The translations under genes were made by a program, and so were the position numbers. The notes beneath the pieces were generated by a model. It ran no database searches. It was not told the DNA's origin and worked only from the letters and a program-made list of their open reading frames with translations. 64,000 nt of DNA from Neonectria sp. B-13 (lineage: Eukaryota; Ascomycota; Sordariomycetes; Hypocreales; Nectriaceae), in the NCBI GenBank assembly GCA_002682825.1, contig NOKP01000008.1, positions 372,001 through 436,000 of the forward strand. The letters are read 5' to 3'. This document shows positions 11,091 through 22,984 of the stretch, one piece after another; position 1 is the first letter of the stretch, and every line of letters starts with the position of its first letter.

Positions 11091-12242
11091 ATGCCGAAAC
11101 ACGTCACCGTCACGCCACGTCCCGCGTCTCTGAAGGCCCCCGACCATTGGGTTGGAAATCCTCCAACTCGTTTCAGAAATCCATGGCCTTCGTTCCGCGC
11201 TGAGCACTCGCTGGCCAGCATGTGGCGGGTGCGGTTTAGCAATGACCGGAACTTTGTGCCAGTACCAGAAGATAGCAGCGAGCTCGTTACCATCCAGACG
11301 CCTGATTGGGGTGCAGGGAAACGATGCACAAAAGCCACCTGGATTGGACATGCTAGCTTCTTCGTGGAGACGACGCCCAGCCAAGATCGGAAACGGGGTG
11401 TCAGGATGCTCCTGGATCCCGTCTTCTGTGAACGAATGGGTCCAACAAGCTTCCTTGGGCCCAAACGTTTCCTGAACCCACCGTGCCGCCTAGAAGATGT
11501 ACCTGAAGTGGATGTCATCTGCATAAGCCACAACCACTACGACCATCTGGACCTAGACACCATCAAGTCACTCTACTTTGACAAACGGAGAGCGGAGCCA
11601 CTGCAGTTTGTTTCCGGATTGGGCTCCAAGAAGTGGTTCCTCAGCTGCGGTATCCGGGAAGAGCATGTCGTCGAGATGGATTGGTGGGATGAGCTCGACG
11701 TCGTTGTCAAGGATGTGGGATCCCTGAAGCTGGTGTGCACACCCAGCCAGCATGGGAGCAGGCGAGGTGCATTGGACGACTGTCACATGCTGTGGTGCTC
11801 CTTCGTCATCGAGGAGGTCGGCTCAACGCCAAGCCGGAAGATTTTCTTCGCTGGGGACACAGGCTACCGCTCCGTTACAGAGGAAGACATTGCTAGCGGC
11901 AAGGACCTGTCTGAACTGCCACGATGTCCGGCATTCGCAGAGATTGGTGAGAAGTACGGTCCTTTTGACCTGGCCATGTTGCCTATTGGGTGCTACACTC
12001 CGCGGTCGTTCATGTCCAGCGTCCACTGCTCCCCTGAGGATTCTGTCGAGATCCACAGGGATATCAAGAGCAAAAGGAGCTTGGGGATGCATTACGGTAC
12101 CGTGAGAGGAGGTCTTAGTGCACAATATGAGGATGTGCGGGAACCGCCGAAGAAATGGAGGGAGGCCTGTGAGAAGAGTGGCCTTACGTGGGGTGATGAG
12201 ATTTTCTTGTGCAACATTGGCGAAACGGTTTTGATTGAATAG
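11091..12242 (+). CDS. Metallo-beta-lactamase fold hydrolase, NAPE-PLD-like
   Basis: Intronless 383-aa protein, a usual length for NAPE-hydrolysing phospholipase D-like metallo-beta-lactamases. The metal-binding signature SHNHYDHLD stands at about residues 144-152. TWIGHASFFVE with an LLDPVF turn, PTSFLGPKRF and a later FFAGDTGY with LPIGCYTPR complete the family pattern, including the further Asp and His ligands. There is no signal peptide. The family cleaves phosphodiester bonds of N-acylated phospholipids or related substrates, but fungal members are poorly assigned. It is divergent from the enoyl reductase, so co-expression with the cluster is plausible. It is not the short PKS-associated MBL thioesterase type, so a chain-release role should not be assumed. 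Confidence 0.85.
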   Translation: MPKHVTVTPRPASLKAPDHWVGNPPTRFRNPWPSFRAEHSLASMWRVRFSNDRNFVPVPEDSSELVTIQTPDWGAGKRCTKATWIGHASFFVETTPSQDRKRGVRMLLDPVFCERMGPTSFLGPKRFLNPPCRLEDVPEVDVICISHNHYDHLDLDTIKSLYFDKRRAEPLQFVSGLGSKKWFLSCGIREEHVVEMDWWDELDVVVKDVGSLKLVCTPSQHGSRRGALDDCHMLWCSFVIEEVGSTPSRKIFFAGDTGYRSVTEEDIASGKDLSELPRCPAFAEIGEKYGPFDLAMLPIGCYTPRSFMSSVHCSPEDSVEIHRDIKSKRSLGMHYGTVRGGLSAQYEDVREPPKKWREACEKSGLTWGDEIFLCNIGETVLIE

Positions 12243-12641
12243 GTGTGGTAATAACAAGCAGGCGTTGACAGGTCTAATAAACAAAGTCTGGCTGACAATG
12301 TGTCGTGGTTGTGCGGTTTCCCTCTTGGCATAGTACACCCTAGGAAGTACTGCCCCTGCTGTCAGCACCTGGTTCCATCATGTCACATCTCACACTGCAT
12401 CTACCGACCTACGATGTACGTTGAAGAGGAACGTTATCCCTGTTTGCGCGTGGAACTACTCCTGCAGCCCCCAGCCTTGGCAAGTTGTGTGGAGAATGAC
12501 ACCCTCAGGGTGTTGTGCTGTTACGTCGCACGTCGATCGATCCTACGAGCGAGACGTCATATTCTGTAACAAAACGGCTTTCTTTGCTCTATGTAGAATG
12601 ATCAATGATTTTGATGTATTTGTATCTCAGTGGCTTCAAGC
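12243..12641. other. Convergent intergenic region
   Basis: This 399-bp stretch lies between the stop codons of the hydrolase (+) and the FAD oxidase (-). No gene or structured repeat is seen. Confidence 0.5.
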
Positions 12642-14306
12642 CTATGTGCTGGCCCATTGCCTGCTATTCCGTCTTTGTGGCGGTCCTGCTGCCGGGCTTA
12701 TGCCTTGAGGATTCCAGAACACCTCATTCGGATCTACATCTCCCTTGATCTTCTTCAACCGCTCCAGGTTTTCACCGTAGTACAACTTCTGCGCAGTCTC
12801 AGAATCCAGCTCAGTATCGATGTAGTTTGCGTACATCCCCCAGTCCCCATCAGCCATCGTCTTCGTAATGCTCTCCCTGAACCCCTTGACTTGGGAGAAC
12901 CTCTCGTCCGAGTCCTTCGTGAATATGTTATCCATGAACTGGAGTAGAAAGAGCTTGTCGCGATGGAAGTACGACGTTTCAGACGATGGAATATCTGGAA
13001 TGACCGAGTTTTCGCCACCACTGAATTCGAGCATCAGAACCCACGAATGGCGACCCATGGGATCGTTGATGTTGGCAAATAGAGATGACATGAGCGACTC
13101 GATTTGTCCCTGCGCGAGGGCTGGCGCAAGAAGACTACTGGCGTAGAAAGTGCTGTGCTTTTGGGCTGTTAGACTGTGTTTCGGTGGGAAGAGTGGGATG
13201 TCGTACCTCGTTCAATGCAGTTGCCTGGTTCAATGGAGTACCATACCCAAACTGCTCCAGAGACTTGATCCAGGTTACTCTGCGTGATGACTCGATTCGT
13301 CCGTCTGTATCGTCAAGAAAAGGTTGAAGAGCGGCATTGAGACCCTTTTGATCTCCATAATACACGCCGTGGATGGTTTGGCCCGTGGGTGCCAGATACA
13401 TCAAGATATTCAACTCTTTAGGCGCGTTCACCATCAGGTCCTGCAAAGCTTTGAGTCCTTTGACTGCCTCCTCCTGAGTCCAGCGGAAGTTGAGACTGAA
13501 CGAAATAATTTCGTCAGGCACCTCAAAAGTATCAAACTTCAGTTCGGCGACAATGCCAAAGGACGAACCAGCTCCGCGCAGCGCCCAGAACAGATCCTCA
13601 TTCTCAGTAGACGAACAATTGGCGACGGTACCGTTTGCAAGAACGACCTTTGCTCCGACCAGCCAGTCTAGTGTGAGGCCATGTGTTCGTGAAGCCATGC
13701 CGAAGCCGCCATGCAAGACATGACCGGCAATGCCCACACTACGTACTCATCAGCCCCGGCCGTTTTATTGGGAGGGATCACATACCTGGGGCATTCCCCG
13801 TGTGCAATGCCTCTTTCTCCTTGGTTGAATAGTTCCAAGGCAACGTGGCCTAGTCTGGCACCGGGCTGGATCGTTGCCATTCCATTGGCATCCAACTTGA
13901 CCTCGTTCATGCGGTCCAGAGCAATCACTAAATGGCCATCCTCGCCGCCGAGCCCGTATGACCCGAAGCTATGCCCGCCACCTTTGGCGCTGACTCGCAC
14001 GTTATTTTGGACGCCGCATAAAACAGCTGCTTGAATCTGATCAACATCTGTGGGGATGGCGACTGCGGCTGGCGTATAAGGTAATCGAAGATTGTATGTC
14101 GAGATCTCTTCTGCCCAGTCTAATGAGTTCTGGGCCAGAAATGGCACTTGTGCCCCAGTCAGACAAACTGTCAACGGATCTTTCTCTTTGAAGCCGGTTT
14201 TGATGTCTTCGTAGGATGGTACGGTGTTGAACTGGAAGATCGATAGTACCGTGATGAGACCGAGGACGAGACACACTATCCACCGGAGAGGAGGAGTTTT
14301 GGCCAT
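12642..14306 (-). CDS. FAD-linked oxidase (berberine-bridge-enzyme type), bicovalent flavin
   Basis: Predicted secreted or membrane-anchored flavin oxidase of 522 aa. Exons 14306-13786, 13738-13207 and 13157-12642 join over introns of 47 and 49 nt in matching phase. A hydrophobic segment at residues 9-24 acts as signal peptide or anchor. The FAD-binding PCMH domain shows AKGGGHSFG with the His that carries the 8-alpha flavin bond, and TIQPGARLGHVA. After splicing, GECPSVGIAGHVLHGG contains the Cys expected for a second, 6-S flavin bond. The C-terminal BBE motif is PNEVFWNPQG. Such enzymes oxidise alcohols, C-N or C-C bonds in natural products or sugars. Its place next to the PKS, ER and regulator suggests a tailoring role, but a carbohydrate oxidase is also possible. 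Confidence 0.88.
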
Positions 14307-15172
14307 GTTGCCAGCGATGTAATACCGTAGACGTCGAAGTGGTTTACGTTGCGGAGACAATAGGTAGGAAGCGAGGGAAAATCGAGCCCTCAATCACTTA
14401 TATGCGTGCGGCTCCCTTCGTGCGGCAATCAGTCAACTCTACGTGCCAAGAGATTTATTCCATTCCCGCTAGCCTTCATTACCACCGTGGCAAAGACACC
14501 ATTCCAAAACACCACTTCCTAATTCTAGACTTGTCTGTCAGGCATGGTTTTGGGTGGTTGGTAAGGCACCCTTATTGTAATGTGAGTCAAAAAAAGCATC
14601 CTGGCCAATTATCAACCAGAACTGACGTGGTGTTGTCAAGGGAGACTCATCCCTACCTATGCAGGGATAAATTAGTGGCCTCAACTGATTGACGCTAGTA
14701 CACGAGTTGAGACAGAAACCTCCCTTCCTTGCCAGAGCTGAAATCCATCTGAATGATGGCAGTGGATAACAAATGCAAATGGAGGAATCTCTATCCACTA
14801 CCTTACTTTTGGTGGTGTTCAGATCCGAGATTATGCAGCTGACAGTGTTTTAAAGACCACACATGGCTTGCCAAGCTCAATAGCCTCTTCACGAAGCTGA
14901 GCTGGACTTATGGGTGCTTGAGCATGTCTTACCCAACTGTAGAACATGTTCTCCCCTTTGTTTGTGCAACCGCGATTGGCCCGTGGAATTTGAGATTGGG
15001 TCTAGTGTGTGGTCTATTTTATTGACAGAGATTTGACTATCATTCCTTAAGGCAAGCGACGCCAGGGTCGACTTCGCGCATTTCGTTGTTGCAGTCATGG
15101 CTTCACTATTTTAACAGCTGCACTATCGATTTTAAGCTCTAATACCATCGACACTATTGATATATCTATATC
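14307..15172. promoter_or_regulatory. Divergent promoter region of FAD oxidase and wall-protein genes
   Basis: The 866-bp region lies between two divergent ATGs. A TATAAG on the minus strand (14402-14397) lies about 90 bp before the oxidase start. The plus-strand gene has TATATCTATATC just before its ATG. No other element stands out. Confidence 0.45.
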
Positions 15173-17685
15173 ATGAGGCTCTACGTTGTAAAGCCTCTTC
15201 TGTTGGGGGCCGTCTTTGTCGCTCGTTCGGAAGCTGCATTTTCAGTCATCGCAGGAACTGATGCAACCGACTTATACCAGTTCAGCTTCGGGGTTGCTGG
15301 ACTGGAAACCTCCGATATACCACCAGCTTGTACTGGTGAGGATAGCACAGGAAGATTTTCAGACGGCCCTTTCGATATTGGAGACGGTGTAATCCTAACG
15401 ACAGGAAACGCGGTTGGAGCCTTGCCAGGCGGAAATGTCAACATCGACAAGGGAAGGTTTGGTGCTGATTATTGCCAAGGATCGGCAATATATGACGAAG
15501 TCATCTTCCGCGCCTTCTTTTCTGTACATGCCGAAGTCGAGTCGCTGTCTTTCAAGTACATATTTGCAACAGCTGAGACACCGTGAGACATGCATTGAAC
15601 CGATCCGAGGAACAGTTACTAATGGACTATAGGCCTTCGCTGAGGGCAAAGAGGCGACGGGATTTGGACGAAAGGTCAAAAAGCGAACGAGGCGCACCAC
15701 CCAGAGGAATCGCACCAGATCAAATGATTATTATACTCGATGAAAACATATTAGAATCTAGGGCTGCGACAGACATGGACTTGGACCAGACCCCGTCAGA
15801 TACTGGCATGTCATACGATCGCTCGACGGCGCTACTAACACTCGAAGTTCCATTGACAGTCGGGGATCATGAGATGGTCTTCGTCATCTGTGATGCCAAC
15901 TATCGGGATCGTGACTCTGCCCTCCTCTTCAACTTGGAGAAGAACCTCCAAACGACAACAACCACAAGCATGTCGTCGACTACGAGTTCTAGCGAAACGA
16001 CATCAGCCACGACGACGACTAGTGAAATAACCGCAGACATCACGACAACCTCTAGCGATACAACCACAGAAAGCACTTCAAGTACTAGCGAGACGATTTT
16101 AAGGACCACGGAAACTAGCTCGAGTAGTGTGGTGTCAACGACCGATGTGGAAGCCGACACCGCTACAGAAATCACCGAGAGCAGCACAGCAGAAGTTACT
16201 CAATCTGCTACCACTCAAACCACGGTAGAGCCTAGCATGAAGCGTGCATCATTTAATTCTACTGACACTTGGACTTAGAGTACCACCGAGTCCAACTCTG
16301 CCAAACCGAGCACACCCCAGTCCGCAAACAGTACGCCGAGCTCCAACAGTTCAGCTACGACCACAGACCCCGCTCCTACAACAGATTCCGCGACCGAATC
16401 GACGACTAATCTACCCGTAATTGATGAATACACTTTCGTCGGATGCTTGGGCTCCGAAGCCGGCTATCCATCCTTTAGCGAGGTGGGCAGAAGTGACGAG
16501 ATGACGCCTGCCCTTTGTGTGTCTCTAGCTCAGGGAAGGGCGTATGTGGGCATTTTCGCCGAGTAAGTAAACCCTATTCTCTTATTCATACTAAGTGCCT
16601 GACTTGAGCCTTTCTTTAGTACCTGCTATGCGGGAGACTCTCTTGTAAATACAGGCCTTGTAGCGTTGGGGAGTTGCGATATTCCCTGTCCTGGTGATTC
16701 AACGTTTGCCTGCGGCGGCATATTGGTGTCCAATCTCAACCCACGTTCGATTCTTGACTTGGCGCTTAATCGACGTGGAGCTCCCGCCAACGTTTTCCTT
16801 ACCATATACGCTTTCGAAAGAGCCGCCGTCATATCTCCATCTACAAGTGCAACAATCACCGCAGACGGTACTGCGACCGAGCAAACTATCGACACAACCG
16901 CTACTCCAACAGATGGAAATCTCATCACGGCCACACCTGGCACAGAGGAAATTATTGTGACAGCTAGTCGCAGTTTCAACGGCCCTGACAAAACCGTTAC
17001 ATCCATTGTATCAGTGGTCAAGTATACGACAATCGACGCAACAAACCTCCACTCTCTAGTTGTCGTCGAGTTCTGTGCAACAATGGAGTATTTCCACTGC
17101 CCGGTTTGCCAAGAAGCGGCTTCGCCAACCATCGAAATGACTACCATACAGGCCACTTGTAGCGCATGTGGTCGTCGCGGCGAAGACAATATTGTCCTAA
17201 CAATCCCTGTAGCTGCTCTAGCAAGCCCAACAGCTGCGCATGAAGGCACAATGGAAGAGACGGAGCCAGAGGGAGAGAACCGAGGCAAATCTCACACCAA
17301 CGCAGATGGTACATACGGAGGACCAACTGAGATATCGGAGCCAGATGGGGATTCTAAGTTTGTCGGGGAATCACCGGATCGCTCTCACTTGCAGCCGACC
17401 TTAAATGGCGCCGCAACTGTGAAGCCGGATGCTTCTCTCCCAACATCATCAGCGACAGGCATTGGAAGTGAAGAACCCGACGATTCACCTCCGGCGTCGT
17501 CGTGGATGGGCTTTGGAACCGAAGTACCCGACAACTCTGCCTTGACATCGACGTTGACGGGGCTTCCGGCTTTGAATACGGATCCACCTGTGGTTCTAAG
17601 TGGAAGCGAGAAATCGTGCACTTTGGGCTTCCAAAGTTTTATGGTAGGAATGTTGACTGTAATACTCGTGTTTTATCTCTGTTGA
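15173..17685 (+). CDS. Secreted wall protein with WSC domain and Ser/Thr-rich linkers
   Basis: Predicted secreted, wall- or membrane-bound protein of about 783 aa. Exons are 15173-15582, 15633-16224, 16279-16562 and 16620-17685. All splice sites are GT-AG and the phases agree, and the apparent in-frame TAG at 16276-16278 is the acceptor of intron 2. Residues 1-22 form a signal peptide. An N-terminal domain (FSVIAGTDATDLYQFSFG and, after the splice, LTLEVPLTVGDHEMVFVICDANY) resembles choice-of-anchor L modules. The join at 15582/15633 gives an unusually basic stretch and is less certain. Thr/Ser-rich spacers surround a WSC-type domain (YTFVGCLGS to CPGDSTFACGG). The C-terminus ends in a hydrophobic tail, suggesting a GPI anchor or membrane span. 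WSC domains bind glycans. Confidence 0.75.
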
Positions 17686-18278
17686 AAGCTGGAACGTAAA
17701 GTAGACAACAGCGTCGTATAACGCTAGCTGTGTCTTTATCGAAGCTAGCCAGCCAAATGTTTCGAGGTGACCAACGCACCACTGAAACATTCAAGTTCAT
17801 ACAAGTGATAGTGTGGCTTGTAGAACCCTCGTTGTGATGATGAATAAATACATATTCGTGTTGTATCAATCAGTAGCACTGCCTCGGATCAAAAGCTTGT
17901 TCTCCAGTCCATAATCCAGGGCGAAGATGTGTGACAGCTTGCATGCGTGCCTCCAGAAATGGGATTTTCGGGGAAGTTGTCGCTATGAAAGAGGGTCGGT
18001 TGTCAATGGTATTGGACGCCTCGATCAGTCCTATCGACCAATAATTGAGTGTATATCGCCTCGTTGCCTCATTTGGTGTCGGTGTAGGTCACACGTTGCC
18101 ATGACAGATTGGTTGACGAAAGTGAGGCGGACTGCAAGACGCCTTGGTGGCTGAGTCTCATGCATAATCAGGCTCGGCAGTTGCAAGCTGAAAATGGGTT
18201 GTCCACATCATCAAAGCCATCGAAATTGGAGACATTTCTCGCTTCCCCTCGCGCTGCGGCTCCGACCTCATAGGCGTC
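17686..18278. other. Intergenic region, promoter side of ankyrin gene
   Basis: This 593-bp stretch lies between two plus-strand genes. No gene, repeat or recognisable site is seen. Confidence 0.45.
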
Positions 18279-20759
18279 ATGGCAGAGGCAATTTCTCTGA
18301 TAGCTTCCGTGGCTAGCCTGCTCGACCTCGCCCTCCGATCATCTAAAGCCCTGCACAGCTTGCAATCTCAGTTGAGAAACGCACCCACTCTTATCCGGGC
18401 CTTAGCGAATGAGACAGAAGACATCAAGGCGGTGTTGGCTCGTGTTGAGGATACCGTGAGGACCGCAGATGCGGCTGGGCTCAATACGCCAAGTAGTGCC
18501 GATATTCTTGTTCATCTAGATGCCCGATTACACAGAGCAAAGGCCGTTCTGACTGATCTGGAGCTATTGACACAGGAGCTCATAGCGGAGACACCACGTC
18601 TGAAGAGAGTCAAGTGGTGCTTGAAGAAATCACGAGCTTCAGAGCTTCAAGCACACCTGAAAGAAGTCAGAACGAGAATCAACGAACTGCAGGGAGCATA
18701 TATAGGGTAAGCAGCCCTGGTGAATGCAAAGCTTGTCTGACCTAGCCCCAGCTCGAGCTCAACTCGGATTGAACTGGTACTGCGAGATGTTCAAATTGAG
18801 CAGCACAACCAGCACGCCATAGTTCAGAAGCTGGACAAAGGCCTGCGAGATACAAGCAACGAACTTGTATTGGCCCAGAATATCGTCAGCGGGAATTATG
18901 CAGGCGTCGCAGCAGCGCTCCAAGTTCTCCAATCGAGGACACCAGACCTGCCCTCGGGATGGCATCAATCTGTCGGCGATCAGCTTTCAGAAATCCTTAA
19001 CAACGTGAGAACCGACCAACTACTCACCACACCAACGTTGACATCCGACGTCGTAGCCAATACAACCGCACAGAACAGCGAGATGGGGATCATTACCTCT
19101 CAAGTCCCAAGTTATTGCGGACCAGACTTTACAACAAGGCTTCCTCCTGACCTCATGAATTCGGCGATATCATTCACCTTCGGGTTGATACAATCTCGAT
19201 GCCAAAGCAGTTGCTCATGCAGATGTCATGTTCCGACAAGGTCTAGCCGCTCCTGGAGACTATTACCGAAGCCACTTCAAGCAGTCATGGGTTCCCTATT
19301 CGTCGGTTACGCGGGATACCCAGTTTCAACGGCAAATTGCACCATTGCAGAATGCTCAACCAGCCGAGACATCCGTCTGACACTTACATATGGTTTTCCG
19401 TTGTGGTTTCTCAACTACGCGGTGCATATGTTTGTAGAGGCCTCGTCGACCAGAAAATTCACGTTTGCTCTTGTACTTCGTCGTCGGATTACTTACGAGG
19501 CCGATGAAGCGAACATTTTGTACCAAGTCGCTGAGGGCTGTCTCAGTACTATAGAGCATATCCTCCAGATCAATCGGGCTGCCGTACTTGATGTTTACGA
19601 ACAAGATGACCGGTCTGTCTTATCGCTGGCTCTTGATGGACAACAGACTTGGAGGACGAAGCTTTATATCATGCGCCACCTCCTCCTAGCTGGCGCGGAT
19701 CCTGACCAAGAGAATGACAACGGAAATTCAGCACGACATCTTGCTGCCTCAATGATATTTTCTTGTCAGATTCCGTCACAGTTTTGTGCCGAACTCGAAG
19801 ACCTGCTTAGTCTGTCAAAGTGCTTGGACGACCTAGACCTAACATTTCTTCACAAAGTTGTTCTAGGCCACTGCAAAGTCAACCTCGCCGAGGTGCTGCA
19901 AAGTCGGAGTCCAGGCATAATGTCTCAAGTGAACGGAAGAGACCGGTTCGGTAACACGCCATTGATGTATGCCGTTCAACGGGGTGATCTACAAAACGCT
20001 AGGGCTCTTGTTAATGCTGGGGCTGTCGTAAACCAGAAGTCGATACGTGGTTATTCAGCCTTGTTTAAGGTTATGCTGGCCATATTACCGACATCACGGC
20101 AGGCGAAGCTAGTAGATCTACTTCTAGGAGCAGGCGCAGACGTCAACTTGACTGAGAGCGAAGGCTTCAGTGTCCTCCACATAGCAGCTCAGAAAAACAA
20201 CACCAAAATGGTCAGCAGATTATTATCCAACGGTGCTAGGATTAATTCTCGGGCCTTCTTCGGCAAAATAACGCCCCTGGCACATGCGGCGCGATTCAAC
20301 TCTGTTCAGGCACTTCAACTCCTACATGAGCGGGGGGCCGACATTGATGCGGTGGGCCGTGATGGGGATTCAGCTTTGTTTGTCACAATTCAGGTCAACG
20401 CTCACGACACGCAACATCTTCTCCTTAAACTGGGCGCTAACCATCTGTACACGTCTGAACGTGGGACTATCCTCCATGAAGCTGCCTTATACGGGGACGA
20501 GAGGACATTCAAGTCACTTGCTAGCTTTGAGCTGAATGGTCTCGATGTTAATGCTAAAGGCTTGGACGGATTGACGGCTTCTGAACTCTTCGAGAAGCGC
20601 TCTGAGATCTCGAATAACCTGCGGTCGGGTTTTTATGGACTACTGGAAGCAGTTGGTACAAGCCAAACGGGTCACCAGGACGGGGACAATGCGAGTGATA
20701 GTGAGGAAGAGTTCACGGATGCATCAGAATTTATAGATCGTGATCACACACTAAGCTAG
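18279..20759 (+). CDS. Ankyrin-repeat protein with fungal NACHT/STAND-type N-terminal domain
   Basis: Predicted 811-aa cytosolic protein. Exon 1 (18279-18706) and exon 2 (18752-20759) join over a 45-nt intron with consistent phase. The first 140 residues (MAEAISLIASVASLLDLALR, followed by amphipathic helices) match the helical N-terminal domain common in fungal STAND and ankyrin proteins. A Cys-rich patch at about residues 260-270 (CQSSCSCRCH) follows. From about residue 420 to 740 there are ankyrin-type repeats, such as FGNTPLMYAVQRGDLQNARALVNAGA, GFSVLHIAAQKNN and ERGTILHEAALYGD. The tail is acidic. No nucleotide-binding domain is present between the two parts. These proteins are often linked to self/non-self recognition or regulation. 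No link to the biosynthetic clusters is visible. Confidence 0.85.
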
Positions 20760-20990
20760 GCGTGAACAGCACCAAGCCATAAAATCACCTCTACTTTAAA
20801 TGAGAAAACACATTGATGTAATTAATGTTCGTAAAATGTGACAGGTATATGACTTGAGGCTGGACTAGTTCAGAGTGGAGGGTAGTTACAAACCATTTCG
20901 TAAGCTAATGACTACTCTGACTTGGCAGTAGCTAGGCTAGAGTTATTGTATATGTAACGAAAGCAGGTAAGGAGACACCAGTAACCGAAC
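20760..20990. other. Short convergent intergenic region
   Basis: AT-rich 3' flank between the ankyrin gene (+) and the P450 gene (-). No element is seen. Confidence 0.4.
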
Positions 20991-22984
20991 CTAATAGTTC
21001 ATTCTCTCCAGAACCTTTGAATCACTCTCTTCCCATGGAAACGTTTGTTCAACAGATCGGATCAACTTCTCATGGTGAGGAGACCTGGGCTTGATCTGGG
21101 CCTTAAAGGGCGCTGGGTGGCTGACCACACCTGGCGTGAACTGGACCTTGGACTCAACTTCCTGGCCATTTTCGATGCCCTTGCTGATGTTGAATACTGC
21201 CAAAGACTGTGCAATGTTGAGATACAAGGCGTTGTCGGCTAAGATACGCCCGGGGCAAATCCGGCGGCCGAAGCCAAACACGAACATGTGCGGATCCGGC
21301 GCCGGCTTGTGTGTTTCGGTTTCCAAGAATCGCTCAGGCTTAAAAGACATGGGTTCATCATACACTTCTGGGTCGTGTGTGAAGTGCCTATAGTGTAGCG
21401 TAATGTTAGACCGGCTGTCTTTCCTCTTGGACATTTCAGGGATCACTGCTTCCCGGTATACTCACCAAACGTTTGCGAATAGCATAGACCCTTTTGGAAT
21501 AAAGTATCCTTCACACACATCATCTGATGTACTTGTATGGGGAAGTGCCATTGGTGCCACGGGATGCCAGCGTAGAACCTCCTTCACCGTGGCCTCGATG
21601 TACGGCAAATTCTGACGATCTGCCGAAGTAGGCAATCGATCTTGGCCGACCACTCGATCGATCTCTTCCTGTGCCTTTTGCTGAACCTCGGGAAAGATCG
21701 TCATGGCTAGGAAGAAACAAGCAAGGGCTGACACGGTCTAGAAATGTTAGGTCGTTTGTTTGTATTGGGGCATCGTCAAAGAAGAAGAGGGCATACCGTA
21801 TCCGCCCCTGCCGTGTACAACGACATAGCAGACCATTTGTTCGTGAACCTTTCTTCTGGGCTCGAGTCACCCGTCTCCATTAGCCGTGAGAGAAATGAGG
21901 AATCATCTTTTCCCTTAGCCATTTGATCCTTAACAAACGCATATGGCTTCTCTGTGACATGAGTGAGTTCGGCTTTCCACTTTTGGGCGATTTTCTGGAA
22001 TCCGGTCCCGGGTATCCAGCTGGGAAGGTATCTTACTGAAACTGATCAGATTATTTCCATACAACAACTTGAAGTCGTCTGAGATATTATTATAGAAGAA
22101 CTTACAGAATGGCATCATATCTACCATGAAGGCACCAGGTACACCAGCACGGGCAAATTTGTCCATGGCATCACCGGCCATGTCGACAAGCACATCATTT
22201 TTAAAAGGTTCTGCCGTATAACCATACGCGATCTTCAATATGACCGCGCCAGTCTCCCTGAAAATTCGAACGAGTTAGTAGTGACACCAAACACCTTTCT
22301 GAAAATAACTGTGACCGACTTTCTGATGTGATCAACCAAGTCATCTGGTTTATCCTGAACATGTAAGAGAAAATGGCCGACTTCAGCCTCTTGCAAGGTA
22401 TTGTACTGCGCGGCGGCGGCCTTGGATCCAATAATGCGACTCATATTCTTTCGATAGGTTCGAAATCGGTTGTTGTATTGGGATAATCCAAGAGAATTCT
22501 CCCAGCCTATCCTATAAATTTCTGTCAGTCGGAGGTCAACCTAGAGATGGCTAACTTTCAATCGTACATTTCACCTGCGAATATTTGTCTCGGTCTTGAT
22601 GAATGCTTCGCAGACCGCTTCTCCAATAGCTCAAACGCAAGGTTTACATCGTTGATAATGACCAAAGTTTGTCCCATGACCGTTACGGAGCTTATCGGGC
22701 CTATTCACGACGGACAATGCCATGCTTTGGTAAGAAACCCTTCATCCTCGAATTGCATTTCATTGAAACGAACCATAGAGCTCCTTGTGCTTCAGCCAGT
22801 GGTGTGCTTCAAGAACACCTGGCTTGGGCAGGTCATTCAAATTTCCAACAAAAGGAAGACCTTTCGGGCCTGGCGGCCGAGGGGGTTGGTTGGCATTCTT
22901 GGACGTACTCAAGACGCCATGAACGACGAAAAGCACAACGAGACCAGTTCCCAGGCCAAGGACGAGCGAGAAAAATCCAATCAT
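20991..22984 (-). CDS. Cytochrome P450 monooxygenase, seven exons
   Basis: Predicted ER-bound P450 of 531 aa. Exons are 22984-22774, 22700-22568, 22511-22320, 22257-22106, 22035-21797, 21737-21466 and 21387-20991. The introns are 56-78 nt and all phases agree, so the gene looks intact. It has an N-terminal membrane anchor (residues 2-22), a PPRPPGPKGLPFVGN hinge, the I-helix AGADT with TTVSALAC, the K-helix ExxR as KEVLRWHP, a PERF-type segment and the heme loop FGFGRRICPGR with the axial Cys. The sequence style resembles the fungal group that includes O-methylsterigmatocystin oxidoreductase-like enzymes. The first donor (GTTCGT) is unusual. Two natural-product clusters flank it at some distance. 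No substrate can be stated. Confidence 0.92.

Noticed and set aside
16225..16278. Premature stop in the wall-protein gene, suggesting a pseudogene
   Set aside because: The TAG is the 3' end of a well-formed 54-nt intron and the downstream frame continues in phase.
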